Notes: generated by a model not told the origin, from the letters alone. A DNA stretch of 10,777 nt from an uncultured Planctomycetaceae bacterium (GCA_937975745.1 CALJUK010000650.1:1-10777); one strand, 5' to 3'; positions 1-6,484 are shown, counted from the first letter of the stretch. Program-made: numbers and translations.

Positions 1-109
1 CAATCAGGTCACCCCGGCCGGCCACAAGAGTGAAATCGCAATACCCGCAACGATGTGTGCAGAACGGAACGTGCACGTAAACCGAACGGGGAAGTGGGTC
101 GGCCACGGG

Positions 110-1483
110 TCACTCACTCTCCAGCGGCACACCCGCCGCCGAATCGGCCGACGCGATGCAGTACAGAGTCTCCTGACGCGTCCCACTGGACGAATCGGCC
201 GTCCGCAGAAAGAGTTGTCCGTAAGCCACGGCCGGGCTGGCGAACATCTCGTCTCCGAGTTGGTTCTCGGCCAGAAGTTCATACTCCCCAGGCTGGGCGC
301 GAATGACAAAGATCGTCCCTCGCTCGTTCCCGATGTAGAGGCGATCTTGAACCAGAATGGGAGAAGCACTGATGTCGCCTCCCCCCAGGCGGGCCTTCCA
401 TCGCTCGGCTCCGGTCTTGGCATCCCAGCAGTGGGCAATGCCGTTGTCGGTGAATGCGTAAATGTTTCCCTCCGTCTGCAGGAGAGACGGGACGTAACAC
501 TTCACGGTGTTACGCCACTGGGCCGTGGGTGTCCCGCTGGCGTTGACGCAGATCGTTTCCTTCCCCGGAAAACCACCACTGGCGAACACGAAATCGCCAT
601 ATTGCACGGCCGTCCCGACACAAGCCTGCGTCGTGCCGGGCACGCTCCAAAGTTGTTCCCCGGTGAGAGGGTCGTACGAGGCCAACTGGTCACAGCCGGG
701 AAGCACGACCTGGTCTCGCCCGCCAAGATGCAGGATTGCCGGAGACGCATACGACACGTCTGCCGGACGGGCCTTCCGCCAGACAATCTCACCCGTCTCG
801 CGATTCAGGGCTGCCAGAAAGCCCCCCCCCTGATTGTCGCCGGCAATAATCACGTAGGCTTCGTAAATGGCAGGGGAAGCCGAGTAGCCATACCGAGATT
901 GAAAGTCGCCCACGTTCTTCTGCCAGAGAATCTTTCCGTCCAGGTTCAATGCTGTCGCGTGAATGGCCGCGTCATTCAGAAACGCGATGAACAGCCGCTC
1001 CCCATCACAGGCAATTGTCGAGGAGGCCTGCGTATTTTTGGCGTGAAGGTGCGGATCGAAACCGCCGCGATGGATCTCGGTTTGCCACAGAATCGCCCCG
1101 TCTTTTCGATCGAAGCAGAGGACCAGCTGGACACCGTCGTCTTGCGGAGGGACACCGTCCCCGACTGCGGTCGCGAGGTACACCCGGTCACCGACAATCG
1201 TGGGAGACGAATGCCCTCGGCCGGGCACGGGCGTCTTCCAGACGACATTCTTAGTGGCTGAAAACTCCACCGGGACGTCCTGACCATCCACGATGCCGTT
1301 TCCCTGCGGTCCACGCCAGGCAGGCCAGTCCTGAGACTGCACCTCTGGACGGGCAATGTCCGGTGGAGCCTGCGTGGGATCAACGGAGACCTCTTCGACC
1401 GAATTAGGTCGCGAACAGCCCCAACAGGCCCCCAACAGCAGACTCCCGACACACAGCCAACGCCAATTCACATCAATCCGCAC
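110..1483 (-). CDS. PQQ-like beta-propeller lipoprotein
   Basis: This is a secreted or membrane-anchored eight-bladed type (PQQ_2) propeller of unknown substrate. I chose the GTG at 1481-1483 because AGGAG lies 8 bases upstream and the protein then opens directly with a signal peptide, giving 457 residues. The frame stays open to an ATG at 1552, but that adds 23 residues that look unlike a signal sequence. A lipobox L-G-A-C ends at Cys20, so lipidation is likely. A linker rich in Pro, Glu and Asp follows, then WPAWRGPQGNG (residues 53-63), a typical opening of planctomycetal propellers. Blade motifs recur to the C terminus: GAILW, GKILW, GEIVW, GEQLW and GAERW strand ends, alternating with SSPTI, SASPAI, YASPAI and SASPIL. 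No PQQ-ligand set or catalytic residues can be assigned, so an enzymatic role is not claimed. It is divergent from glmS. Family certain, function unknown. Confidence 0.93.
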   Translation of the reverse strand: MRIDVNWRWLCVGSLLLGACWGCSRPNSVEEVSVDPTQAPPDIARPEVQSQDWPAWRGPQGNGIVDGQDVPVEFSATKNVVWKTPVPGRGHSSPTIVGDRVYLATAVGDGVPPQDDGVQLVLCFDRKDGAILWQTEIHRGGFDPHLHAKNTQASSTIACDGERLFIAFLNDAAIHATALNLDGKILWQKNVGDFQSRYGYSASPAIYEAYVIIAGDNQGGGFLAALNRETGEIVWRKARPADVSYASPAILHLGGRDQVVLPGCDQLASYDPLTGEQLWSVPGTTQACVGTAVQYGDFVFASGGFPGKETICVNASGTPTAQWRNTVKCYVPSLLQTEGNIYAFTDNGIAHCWDAKTGAERWKARLGGGDISASPILVQDRLYIGNERGTIFVIRAQPGEYELLAENQLGDEMFASPAVAYGQLFLRTADSSSGTRQETLYCIASADSAAGVPLESE

Positions 1484-1872
1484 GAGCTCTTCTCCTCTTG
1501 CTGCAGCGACCCGCTGCACGCACCGTGTCATCAGGCGACTGTCGGGCATCATAGAGGTCTACCATGAGGGCGGCAAACTCCGAGCGGCCACCCGATCTCC
1601 TGTTCAGGAAGATCGCGTTGACCTCTCGGGGAACCTTTTGATATGGTCCCGCACCTTTCGAACCGCCGTCCGGCGGAAGCATGTGCAATTCCTGCCGGGT
1701 TGGGCCGAGCTTTTACGATCTCGGCCGGCCTGCTGTGTCTGGTCTGAATTCCCCGTTTCTTCAACACCGATCCCCGATCTTCGATTGCTGCCCCAAACAG
1801 GACGTTTCTGGCAGAGAGTAGACTGGTCGGTCACTTGTAGAAACGATCTTCGAGCGATGGAGCGCGAAATCG
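1484..1872. other. Divergent intergenic region / glmS leader
   Basis: These 389 bases separate the propeller gene (minus) from glmS (plus). No convincing gene is present on either strand. Two perfect hairpins stand out: CCGCCG-TC-CGGCGG at 1663-1676, and GGCCGAG, 10-base loop, CTCGGCC at 1703-1726. Both lie downstream of the best promoter-like site (1618-1647), so they would be in the glmS 5' untranslated region. I find no glmS ribozyme core. The glmS ribosome binding site is GGAG at 1859-1862. Confidence 0.5.
1618..1647 (+). promoter_or_regulatory. Candidate sigma70-type promoter for glmS
   Basis: TTGACC (1618-1623) and TATGGT (1642-1647) are separated by 18 bases, matching the consensus at 5 of 6 and 4 of 6 positions. 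If used, it gives glmS a structured leader of roughly 220 bases. This is a by-eye match and not proof of a start site. Confidence 0.3.
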
Positions 1873-3735
1873 ATGTGTGGCATTGTCGGCTATATCGGGA
1901 AGCGGGAAGCATCCAACCTCCTCATCGAAGGGCTGCATCGGCTGGAATACCGTGGCTATGACAGCGCGGGAATCGCCATCCAGCAGGACGGCAGCATCGA
2001 AATCCGCAAGAAGGCCGGCCGCGTCGCCCAAATGGCTGAACTGGTCGCCCAAAACCCGGTTCGCGGAAAGACGGGCATCGGCCATACCCGCTGGGCAACA
2101 CATGGCGAGACAACCGATGCGAATTCGCATCCGCACGTTGGCGGCAATGGCGAAGTCGTGCTCGTCCATAACGGAGTGATCGAGAACTACGTCACGCTCC
2201 GCAAGCAACTCCAGGAACATGGCTACGTTTTCCACAGCGCCACCGACACCGAAGTCATCGCCCATCTGATTGCCTACAACCTCTCCGAACAAGTCAAACT
2301 CAGCGACAATGCCGAGGACGAGAGCATCTGCCTGAAAGCCGTTGAAGCGACTCTCCGAAAACTCAAAGGTACCTCCGGCATTGTCGTTCTGTTCCGCGAC
2401 TTTCCCGGCATGATGGTCGCCGCCCGACTGGGAAGCCCTCTGGTCATCGGCATCGGAAATGACGAATACTACCTCGCCAGCGACGCCAGCCCGCTGGTCG
2501 GCCACGTCGAAGAAATCGTCTACATGTCCGACCACGAGGTTGCAGTCCTGCACCGCGATCAGTTCGAGCTCATCCATCGGGACACCGGTCCGACCTCCCC
2601 CGCCATCCACGTCCTCGACCAGACAACCGACGATCTGGAGTTGGGCGGTTTCGAACACTACATGTTGAAGGAAATCTACGAGCAGCCACAGACCATCGAA
2701 AACGCCATGCGGGGCCGATTGGACGACGACGAAGCGACGGCCAAGTTCGGCGGGTTGAATCTCGATCCTCAGCAACTGCGACGGATGGACCGGGTGGTGC
2801 TGACCGCCTGTGGCACTAGCTGGCACGCCGGTCTGGTCGGAGAATACCTGCTGGAAGAATTCGCCCGGATTCCGACCGAAGTCGAATACGCCAGCGAACT
2901 CCGCTACCGCAACCCCCCCATGTCCGACACCACCATGGTCTTCGCCATCACACAAAGTGGCGAAACGGCCGACACCCTGGCAGCGATGCGAGAATGCAAA
3001 CGCAAAGGTCACCCCACACTCGCGATCTGCAACGTCGTCGGTTCAACGATTGCCCGAGAAGCGGACGGCGGTATCTATCTGCACGCGGGTCCGGAAGTTG
3101 GTGTGGCGAGTACCAAGGCGTTCACGTCGCAGGTGATGGTGCTCATTCAGCTGGCGCTGTTTCTCGGCCGAATGCGGCATCTGTCGTATCCAGCCGGCAA
3201 GCGAATCATCGACCATTTGAAGTCCATGCCTGGGGTGATGTCCGAAACGCTCAAATGTCACGATCAGGTCCGCTACGTAGCCGACAAGTACTCGCAATTC
3301 AACAATTACCTGTACCTGGGCCGGCTGCACAACTTCCCGGTCGCCCTTGAGGGGGCCTTAAAGCTGAAGGAAATCAGCTACATCCATGCGGAAGGGTACC
3401 CGGCTGCCGAGATGAAGCATGGGCCGATCGCCCTGGTTGACGAGCAGACACCCAGTGTGTTCGTCATTCCCAAAGGAGGCATTTACCCCAAGATCATGAG
3501 CAACCTGGAAGAAGTACGGGCTCGCCGCGGGCCCGTGATTGCCATCGCTTGCGAAGGGGACGACAAAATCGCCGACCTGGCCGACGATGTCATCTTCGTC
3601 CCGTCGGTCGAGGATTACCTGCAACCGCTTGTGACGGCCATTCCGCTGCAATTGCTGGCGTACCACGTTGCCCTCAACCGAGGCTGCAATGTCGACCGCC
3701 CCCGCAACCTCGCCAAGAGCGTGACCGTCGAATAG
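1873..3735 (+). CDS. glmS: Glutamine--fructose-6-phosphate aminotransferase (isomerizing)
   Basis: GlmS converts fructose-6-phosphate and glutamine to glucosamine-6-phosphate and glutamate, the entry step to UDP-GlcNAc for peptidoglycan and lipopolysaccharide, in the cytosol. The 620 residues are close to the usual ~610. The start is fixed by the class II glutaminase nucleophile, which must follow Met: the protein opens MCGIVGYIG with Cys2. Glutaminase motifs follow: EYRGYDSAG (25-33), HTRWATHG (71-78), VHNGVIENY (98-106). Two SIS domains hold ACGTSWHA (312-319) and TQSGETADT (360-368). Glu500, His516 and Lys615 (RNLAKSVTVE at the C terminus) align with E. coli Glu488, His504 and Lys603, a constant offset of 12, so all catalytic residues are present. 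GGAG lies 10 bases before the ATG. The next gene on the same strand starts 200 bases on. Confidence 0.98.
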   Translation: MCGIVGYIGKREASNLLIEGLHRLEYRGYDSAGIAIQQDGSIEIRKKAGRVAQMAELVAQNPVRGKTGIGHTRWATHGETTDANSHPHVGGNGEVVLVHNGVIENYVTLRKQLQEHGYVFHSATDTEVIAHLIAYNLSEQVKLSDNAEDESICLKAVEATLRKLKGTSGIVVLFRDFPGMMVAARLGSPLVIGIGNDEYYLASDASPLVGHVEEIVYMSDHEVAVLHRDQFELIHRDTGPTSPAIHVLDQTTDDLELGGFEHYMLKEIYEQPQTIENAMRGRLDDDEATAKFGGLNLDPQQLRRMDRVVLTACGTSWHAGLVGEYLLEEFARIPTEVEYASELRYRNPPMSDTTMVFAITQSGETADTLAAMRECKRKGHPTLAICNVVGSTIAREADGGIYLHAGPEVGVASTKAFTSQVMVLIQLALFLGRMRHLSYPAGKRIIDHLKSMPGVMSETLKCHDQVRYVADKYSQFNNYLYLGRLHNFPVALEGALKLKEISYIHAEGYPAAEMKHGPIALVDEQTPSVFVIPKGGIYPKIMSNLEEVRARRGPVIAIACEGDDKIADLADDVIFVPSVEDYLQPLVTAIPLQLLAYHVALNRGCNVDRPRNLAKSVTVE

Positions 3736-3745
3736 CCACCCATTC

Positions 3746-3770
3746 CAGGCAAAATCAGGCACGTCAGGCA
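3746..3770. repeat. Three phased CAGGCA repeats after glmS
   Basis: CAGGCA occurs at 3746-3751, 3756-3761 and 3765-3770, that is at steps of 10 and 9 bases, starting 10 bases after the glmS stop codon. The spacing is about one helical turn, and the last two copies extend to TCAGGCA. GTCAGGCA is also one arm of the palindrome at 5146-5162. Meaning unknown; chance is possible. Confidence 0.35.
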
Positions 3771-3868
3771 GCCCCAGCGTGGGCGTCGAGACACGCCTAG
3801 CAACGACGAAGAGGGTCGCCACACGGAGAGGTCGTGAAAGGACGGGCGGGAGTCGTCTTTTCATCATC

Positions 3869-3887
3869 GCCCGACGCGTCAGCGAGG
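3869..3887. repeat. Planctomycete-type interspersed repeat fragment
   Basis: The sequence GCCCGACGCGTCAGCGAGG contains the 8-base palindrome GACGCGTC (3873-3880). I recall closely similar strings as recurrent intergenic repeats in planctomycete genomes, but cannot search here. It lies between glmS and the methyltransferase. Reading through it would give the methyltransferase an implausible 34-residue N-terminal extension. Confidence 0.4.
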
Positions 3888-3935
3888 AGCACTTCGTCTC
3901 GTCTGGGGTGGACCGCAGCGGCAGAGGACTGTTCG

Positions 3936-4484
3936 ATGAAGGCTCTCGACCGATTCATTCAATCCTGGCGGATTCGGCGTATCCGACCGTTCCTGAATTC
4001 GGGAGCCCGTGTCCTCGACGTTGGCACGTCCGACGGTGCCCTGTTCCGTCAGATCCCCAAGCTGGGCCCGAGTATCGGGATCGATCCCGATCTCGAACCG
4101 CACGCCACCGGTCCAAACACGCAGTTCATCAAGGGGTTGTTCCCGGCCGACCTGCCCGAAACCGAACCGTTCGATGCGATCACCATGCTGGCTGTTCTGG
4201 AACACATTCCACCCGACATCCAGCCAATTTTGGCCCGCGACTGCTTCGCCCATCTGCAGCCGGGCGGTCTGCTCCTTATCACGGTGCCCGCTCCGGCAGT
4301 CGACTACATCCTGGCCGGCCTGCGTTTCTTCCGTCTCATCGACGGGATGTCGCTCGAACAGCATTACGGTTTTGAGCCGTCCATGACGCAGGAACTGTTC
4401 GAGTCGGCCGGTTTCCGCCTCAAGCGGCATGCGACGTTTCAACTCGGCCTGAACCATTTGTTCGTGTTCGAGAAGCCAGTATAG
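3936..4484 (+). CDS. Class I SAM-dependent methyltransferase
   Basis: This is a small, probably cytosolic enzyme that transfers a methyl group from S-adenosylmethionine to an unknown acceptor. It has the single Rossmann-fold core of the Methyltransf_11/23 type in 182 residues. Motif I is VLDVGTSDG (26-34). The acidic residue at the end of strand 2 is Asp50 in IGIDPD. Motif III/IV is FDAITMLAVLEHI (79-91). LQPGGLLLITVP (107-118) follows. The C-terminal FVFEKP is common in members acting on sugars or small molecules. I chose the ATG at 3936 because AGAGGA lies 7 bases upstream. The longer frame from 3834 runs through a repeat-like sequence and does not look like protein. Its 200-base gap from glmS allows but does not prove co-transcription. 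The stop lies 6 bases from the convergent DUF2442 stop. Acceptor not predictable. Confidence 0.82.
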   Translation: MKALDRFIQSWRIRRIRPFLNSGARVLDVGTSDGALFRQIPKLGPSIGIDPDLEPHATGPNTQFIKGLFPADLPETEPFDAITMLAVLEHIPPDIQPILARDCFAHLQPGGLLLITVPAPAVDYILAGLRFFRLIDGMSLEQHYGFEPSMTQELFESAGFRLKRHATFQLGLNHLFVFEKPV

Positions 4485-4490
4485 CAGCGA

Positions 4491-4805
4491 TCAGTTGGCC
4501 GGTTGATTGTTGGCTCGTTGCTCAAGCCAGCGTTTGCAGGATGCCTGGCTCTCGGCTGACGGCTGACCGGCCAGAAGGTTTTCGACACTGATGTCTTCGT
4601 CCAGGTCGGGCCAATGGATGCCCTGTCCGTTGCCGATGAGCCGCCAGTGACTTCGTTCCTTTGTCGTGGCATGGGACAGACGAGGATACCACGCCGTTGG
4701 GACTGAAATCGTACGGCCATCGACCAGTTCAACGACCAGACTCTGATCACTGACTTGGGCGCTCTTGGCCAGCGGGACTCGTGTTTCAACCGTTGAAGAA
4801 CTCAT
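4491..4805 (-). CDS. DUF2442 family protein
   Basis: This is a 104-residue protein whose central part (about residues 20-65) matches the DUF2442 pattern: VELVDGRTISVP, then AWYPRL, then W-R-L-I and HWPDLDEDISVENLLAG. The molecular function of the family is not established. Its genes commonly sit directly downstream of DUF4160 genes, a pairing often listed among candidate toxin-antitoxin-like modules. The ATG at 4803-4805 overlaps the last 20 bases of the DUF4160 frame, the usual sign of translational coupling, and I see no strong ribosome binding site of its own. The frame also runs back to 4928, but that part is the other frame of DUF4160. The gene looks intact, although its partner is broken, so coupled translation may be reduced. 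The C-terminal ~25 residues are hydrophilic and not part of the domain. Confidence 0.85.
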   Translation of the reverse strand: MSSSTVETRVPLAKSAQVSDQSLVVELVDGRTISVPTAWYPRLSHATTKERSHWRLIGNGQGIHWPDLDEDISVENLLAGQPSAESQASCKRWLEQRANNQPAN

Positions 4806-5022
4806 GCCAACGATCCAGCAATTCTTGTTGGTGCTCGGTGACGCGTCTTTCGATGTCGTTGATTTCGTTGGCGGCGAATCCGTGACTTTGCGCAAGTCGA
4901 ACAGGATCGAGCCAGAACTTCGCCTCACAGTCGTCCCGTTCTACGTGAACGTGGGGTGGTTAGTCGCGATCACCTGAGTAAAAGAAGAATCGGTAAGAAC
5001 CACTTCGAAGAACTGTCGGCAT
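4786..5022 (-). pseudogene. DUF4160 gene with an in-frame stop at codon 21
   Basis: Reading the minus strand from the ATG at 5020-5022 gives MPTVLRSGSYRFFFYSGDRD, then TAA (4960-4962), then PPHVHVERDDCEAKFWLDP and onward in the same frame to HEFFNG and a TGA at 4786-4788. Ignoring the TAA, this is a complete 78-codon DUF4160 protein, the family's normal length. The residue at that place in relatives is usually Glu (D-E-P-P-H), so a single GAA to TAA change explains the break. No ATG or GTG lies in frame after the stop to restart translation. The frame overlaps DUF2442 by 20 bases, as in intact DUF4160-DUF2442 pairs. A sequencing error is the main alternative to true loss. DUF4160 function is not established. 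Confidence 0.87.
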
Positions 5023-5092
5023 TGGTTCATGCTACGCCTGCGAAACCTTTGCAGCAATGTCAATTCACGCCAAACGCGTCGTTCCGGTAGGC

Positions 5093-5162
5093 TGGCCGCG
5101 GCCAACGGACACGTCGCTTAGAACGACATGTATGTCCCACTTGGTGTCAGGCAGTGCCTGAC
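5093..5162. repeat. Cluster of three palindromes
   Basis: Three short palindromes lie within 70 bases: TGGCCGCGGCCA (5093-5104), GACAT-GT-ATGTC (5125-5136) and GTCAGGCA-G-TGCCTGAC (5146-5162). The last resembles a string I recall as a common intergenic repeat in planctomycetes, though I cannot search. The cluster lies between the DUF4160 pseudogene and the truncated antitoxin, and the antitoxin's stop codon abuts the last palindrome. No coding frame spans it. Confidence 0.6.
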
Positions 5163-5279
5163 CTACGGCTGAAAGTTGGCTTCGTCTTCGACGATGCTAT
5201 CCCAGATGCGTTCAATTAGCGCAACACGCTCTGAAACGGGTAGCCCACGAATTTCGAAAGGAAGTTCGGATCTCGACAC
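5163..5279 (-). pseudogene. Truncated addiction-module antitoxin (PF09720-like)
   Basis: A 38-codon frame starts at GTG (5277-5279) with GAGG 8 bases upstream. It reads M(V)SRSELPFEIRGLPVSERV and continues ALIERIWDSIVEDEANFQP before TAG. The pattern L-x-x-E-R-x-x-L-(I/V)-E-x-I-W-D-S-I is the core of the putative addiction-module component family (PF09720/TIGR02574), the antitoxin of RelE/ParE-like pairs. Family members usually run 60-75 residues and continue with an (L/T)-x-x-A-x-x-x-E-L-x-x-R helix, which is missing here. The stop codon lies next to the palindrome GTCAGGCAGTGCCTGAC, so the 3' half seems to have been replaced when the repeat arrived or by a deletion ending there. No toxin frame follows. 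Family call fairly secure for so short a match; functionality doubtful. Confidence 0.75.
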
Positions 5280-5600
5280 GAGCAAAGCCTCGATATGGCG
5301 CTACGGCAGCGGTCTCCTACAAACAGCATAGGTTCTGGCCCCGACCGTCGCCAAGTCCAAACTGTCGCCTCCCACAACTCCGTCTTGTCGAAAATCCCGC
5401 TGTCAGCGTACACTCCGCCGCGCCAGAGGGTCGCGTCCGAAAGGGCTCTGCACGGCTCACAGACGTAATGGTTCTGCACGGCTCGCTGAACCGTGGCACG
5501 CAAGACGGACTTCCAACAGGTTAGATGGGAAGGCTCGCACAGCGGGCCCGACACAAAGCAGCCACGTCGCCCGCAATTGGATCAGACAGGAACACGTTTC
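5280..5600. other. Intergenic region before kdsB
   Basis: These 321 bases lie between the divergent antitoxin remnant and kdsB and contain no supported gene. TCTGCACGGCTC is repeated exactly at 5447-5458 and 5473-5484. The second copy is flanked by GGTTC (5470-5474) and GAACC (5488-5492), forming an inverted repeat, so it looks like a degraded repeat element. I see no clear kdsB promoter. AGGA at 5588-5591 serves kdsB. Confidence 0.4.
5325..5354 (-). promoter_or_regulatory. Candidate promoter of the antitoxin remnant
   Basis: On the minus strand TTGGCG (5349-5354) and TATGCT (5325-5330) are 18 bases apart, each matching 4 of 6 consensus bases. They lie about 45 bases ahead of the GTG start, a sensible place for a promoter. 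Confidence 0.25.
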
Positions 5601-6368
5601 ATGAACGTCATCGGAATCATCCCGGCCCGGTTGCAGTCGACTCGTCTCCCCCGAAAGTTGCTCCTGGCCGAGACAGGGCAGCCGTTGTTGCAACATACCT
5701 ACGAGGCCGCCTCGGCCGCGTCCTCTCTGGACGAAGTGGTCATTGCGACGGACAGCGAAGAGATCCGCGATACGGCAGTCGCCTTTGGTGCCCGCTGCGA
5801 AATGACGGGGGACCACCCCAGCGGAACAGATCGCATTGCCGAAGTCGTTGGCCGCTGTTTTCCCCACGCCGACATCATCGTCAATGTGCAGGGAGACGAG
5901 CCGGAAATCGCGCAGTCGGCCATCAATCGACTGGTCGACCTCCTGCAGGAAAACCCAGACGACGAAATGGCCACGCTGTCGACACCAATCCGCTGCCGCG
6001 AGGAGTTGGAATCCGCCTCCTGCACCAAAGTCGTGACGGCCGGGGACGGGCGGGCTCTCTACTTCAGCCGGAGCCCCATTCCGTTTGTCCGGGACGCCAG
6101 CATCGACGAACTTCTGGCGGGCGAGACACCGTGGCGGCTGCATCTGGGTCTCTACGCCTACCGTCGCGATTTCCTGCTGAGACTGGCCAAGCAGTCACCC
6201 ACACCGCTGGAACAGTTCGAAAAGCTCGAACAGTTGCGGGCCTTGGAACTGGGGGCCGTCATCCGAGCGGCCACTGTCGATCAGCGGACCGTCGGGATCG
6301 ACACGCCGGCCGACTACGCCCGGTTTGTCGCCCGCTACTCCGACCGGCAACGTCGCCGCGCCGCGTAA
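5601..6368 (+). CDS. kdsB: 3-deoxy-manno-octulosonate cytidylyltransferase (CMP-Kdo synthetase)
   Basis: KdsB activates Kdo with CTP to CMP-Kdo and pyrophosphate, the sugar donor for the inner core of lipopolysaccharide; it is a cytosolic, Mg2+-dependent enzyme. The 255 residues fit the family (E. coli 248). The nucleotide-binding loop is IIPARLQSTRLPRK (6-19), followed by IATDS (48-52), MTGDHPSGTDRIAEV (68-82) and VNVQGDEP (94-101). Asp99 corresponds to the metal-binding Asp of the family. YFSRSPIPF (154-162), HLGLYAYR (181-188), TPLEQFEKLEQLRALE (201-216) and GIDTPADYARF (232-242) complete the set, with Asp234 as the second metal ligand. The ATG at 5601 has AGGA 9 bases upstream. The frame is open back to 5493, but that part lacks family similarity. 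It implies an LPS-type outer membrane component in this organism. Confidence 0.97.
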   Translation: MNVIGIIPARLQSTRLPRKLLLAETGQPLLQHTYEAASAASSLDEVVIATDSEEIRDTAVAFGARCEMTGDHPSGTDRIAEVVGRCFPHADIIVNVQGDEPEIAQSAINRLVDLLQENPDDEMATLSTPIRCREELESASCTKVVTAGDGRALYFSRSPIPFVRDASIDELLAGETPWRLHLGLYAYRRDFLLRLAKQSPTPLEQFEKLEQLRALELGAVIRAATVDQRTVGIDTPADYARFVARYSDRQRRRAA

Positions 6369-6400
6369 CCCCGCCGAGACGGTTCTCTCAAGCGACGACT

Positions 6401-6434
6401 TTGACAGGGTTTACGCCGACTCGTCGGTTAACAT
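6401..6434 (+). promoter_or_regulatory. TTGACA-N22-TAACAT unit upstream of ppdK
   Basis: A perfect TTGACA (6401-6406) is followed after 22 bases by TAACAT (6429-6434). The spacer begins GGG and includes CCGAC-TC-GTCGG (6416-6427). The same arrangement with the same 22-base spacing precedes fusA. The gap is too long for an unaided sigma70 promoter, so this would need a spacer-distorting activator or another use. Confidence 0.35.
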
Positions 6435-6455
6435 TCCGGTCGAGTTTCCGGTGGG

Positions 6456-6484
6456 TTGACGCTGCGGAACGGCAATGCTAGCTT
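6456..6484 (+). promoter_or_regulatory. Alternative ppdK promoter
   Basis: TTGACG (6456-6461) and TAGCTT (6479-6484) are 17 bases apart. The -10 element is weak (3 of 6) but has a TGC extension just before it. Two TTCCGGT copies lie immediately upstream and could bind a regulator. Confidence 0.3.

Noticed and set aside
1..109. Terminator downstream of the propeller gene
   Set aside because: No stem followed by a T-run was found on the minus strand in these 109 bases.
53..1261. 402-residue plus-strand open frame opposite the propeller gene
   Set aside because: It is antisense to a clear PQQ-like protein and has no recognisable motifs; long antisense frames are expected from GC-biased codon use.
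1484..1872. glmS ribozyme/riboswitch
   Set aside because: The leader has hairpins, but I could not recognise the conserved ribozyme core; the class is essentially known from Firmicutes-type bacteria.
1831..3012. 393-residue minus-strand open frame opposite glmS
   Set aside because: Shadow of glmS with low-complexity composition typical of antisense frames.
3834..3935. N-terminal extension of the methyltransferase from an upstream ATG
   Set aside because: It translates a repeat-like sequence rich in Ser and Ala; the ATG at 3936 has a properly spaced ribosome binding site and starts just before the fold.
5020..5063. TTGACA/TAGCAT pair just upstream of the DUF4160 start
   Set aside because: On the minus strand the hexamers are 23 bases apart and the -10-like one is only 5 bases from the ATG, so a normal promoter is unlikely.
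5216..5554. 112-residue minus-strand frame overlapping the antitoxin remnant
   Set aside because: It is in a different frame from the recognisable antitoxin core and shows no family features.
5457..6143. 228-residue minus-strand frame opposite kdsB
   Set aside because: Antisense shadow of kdsB.
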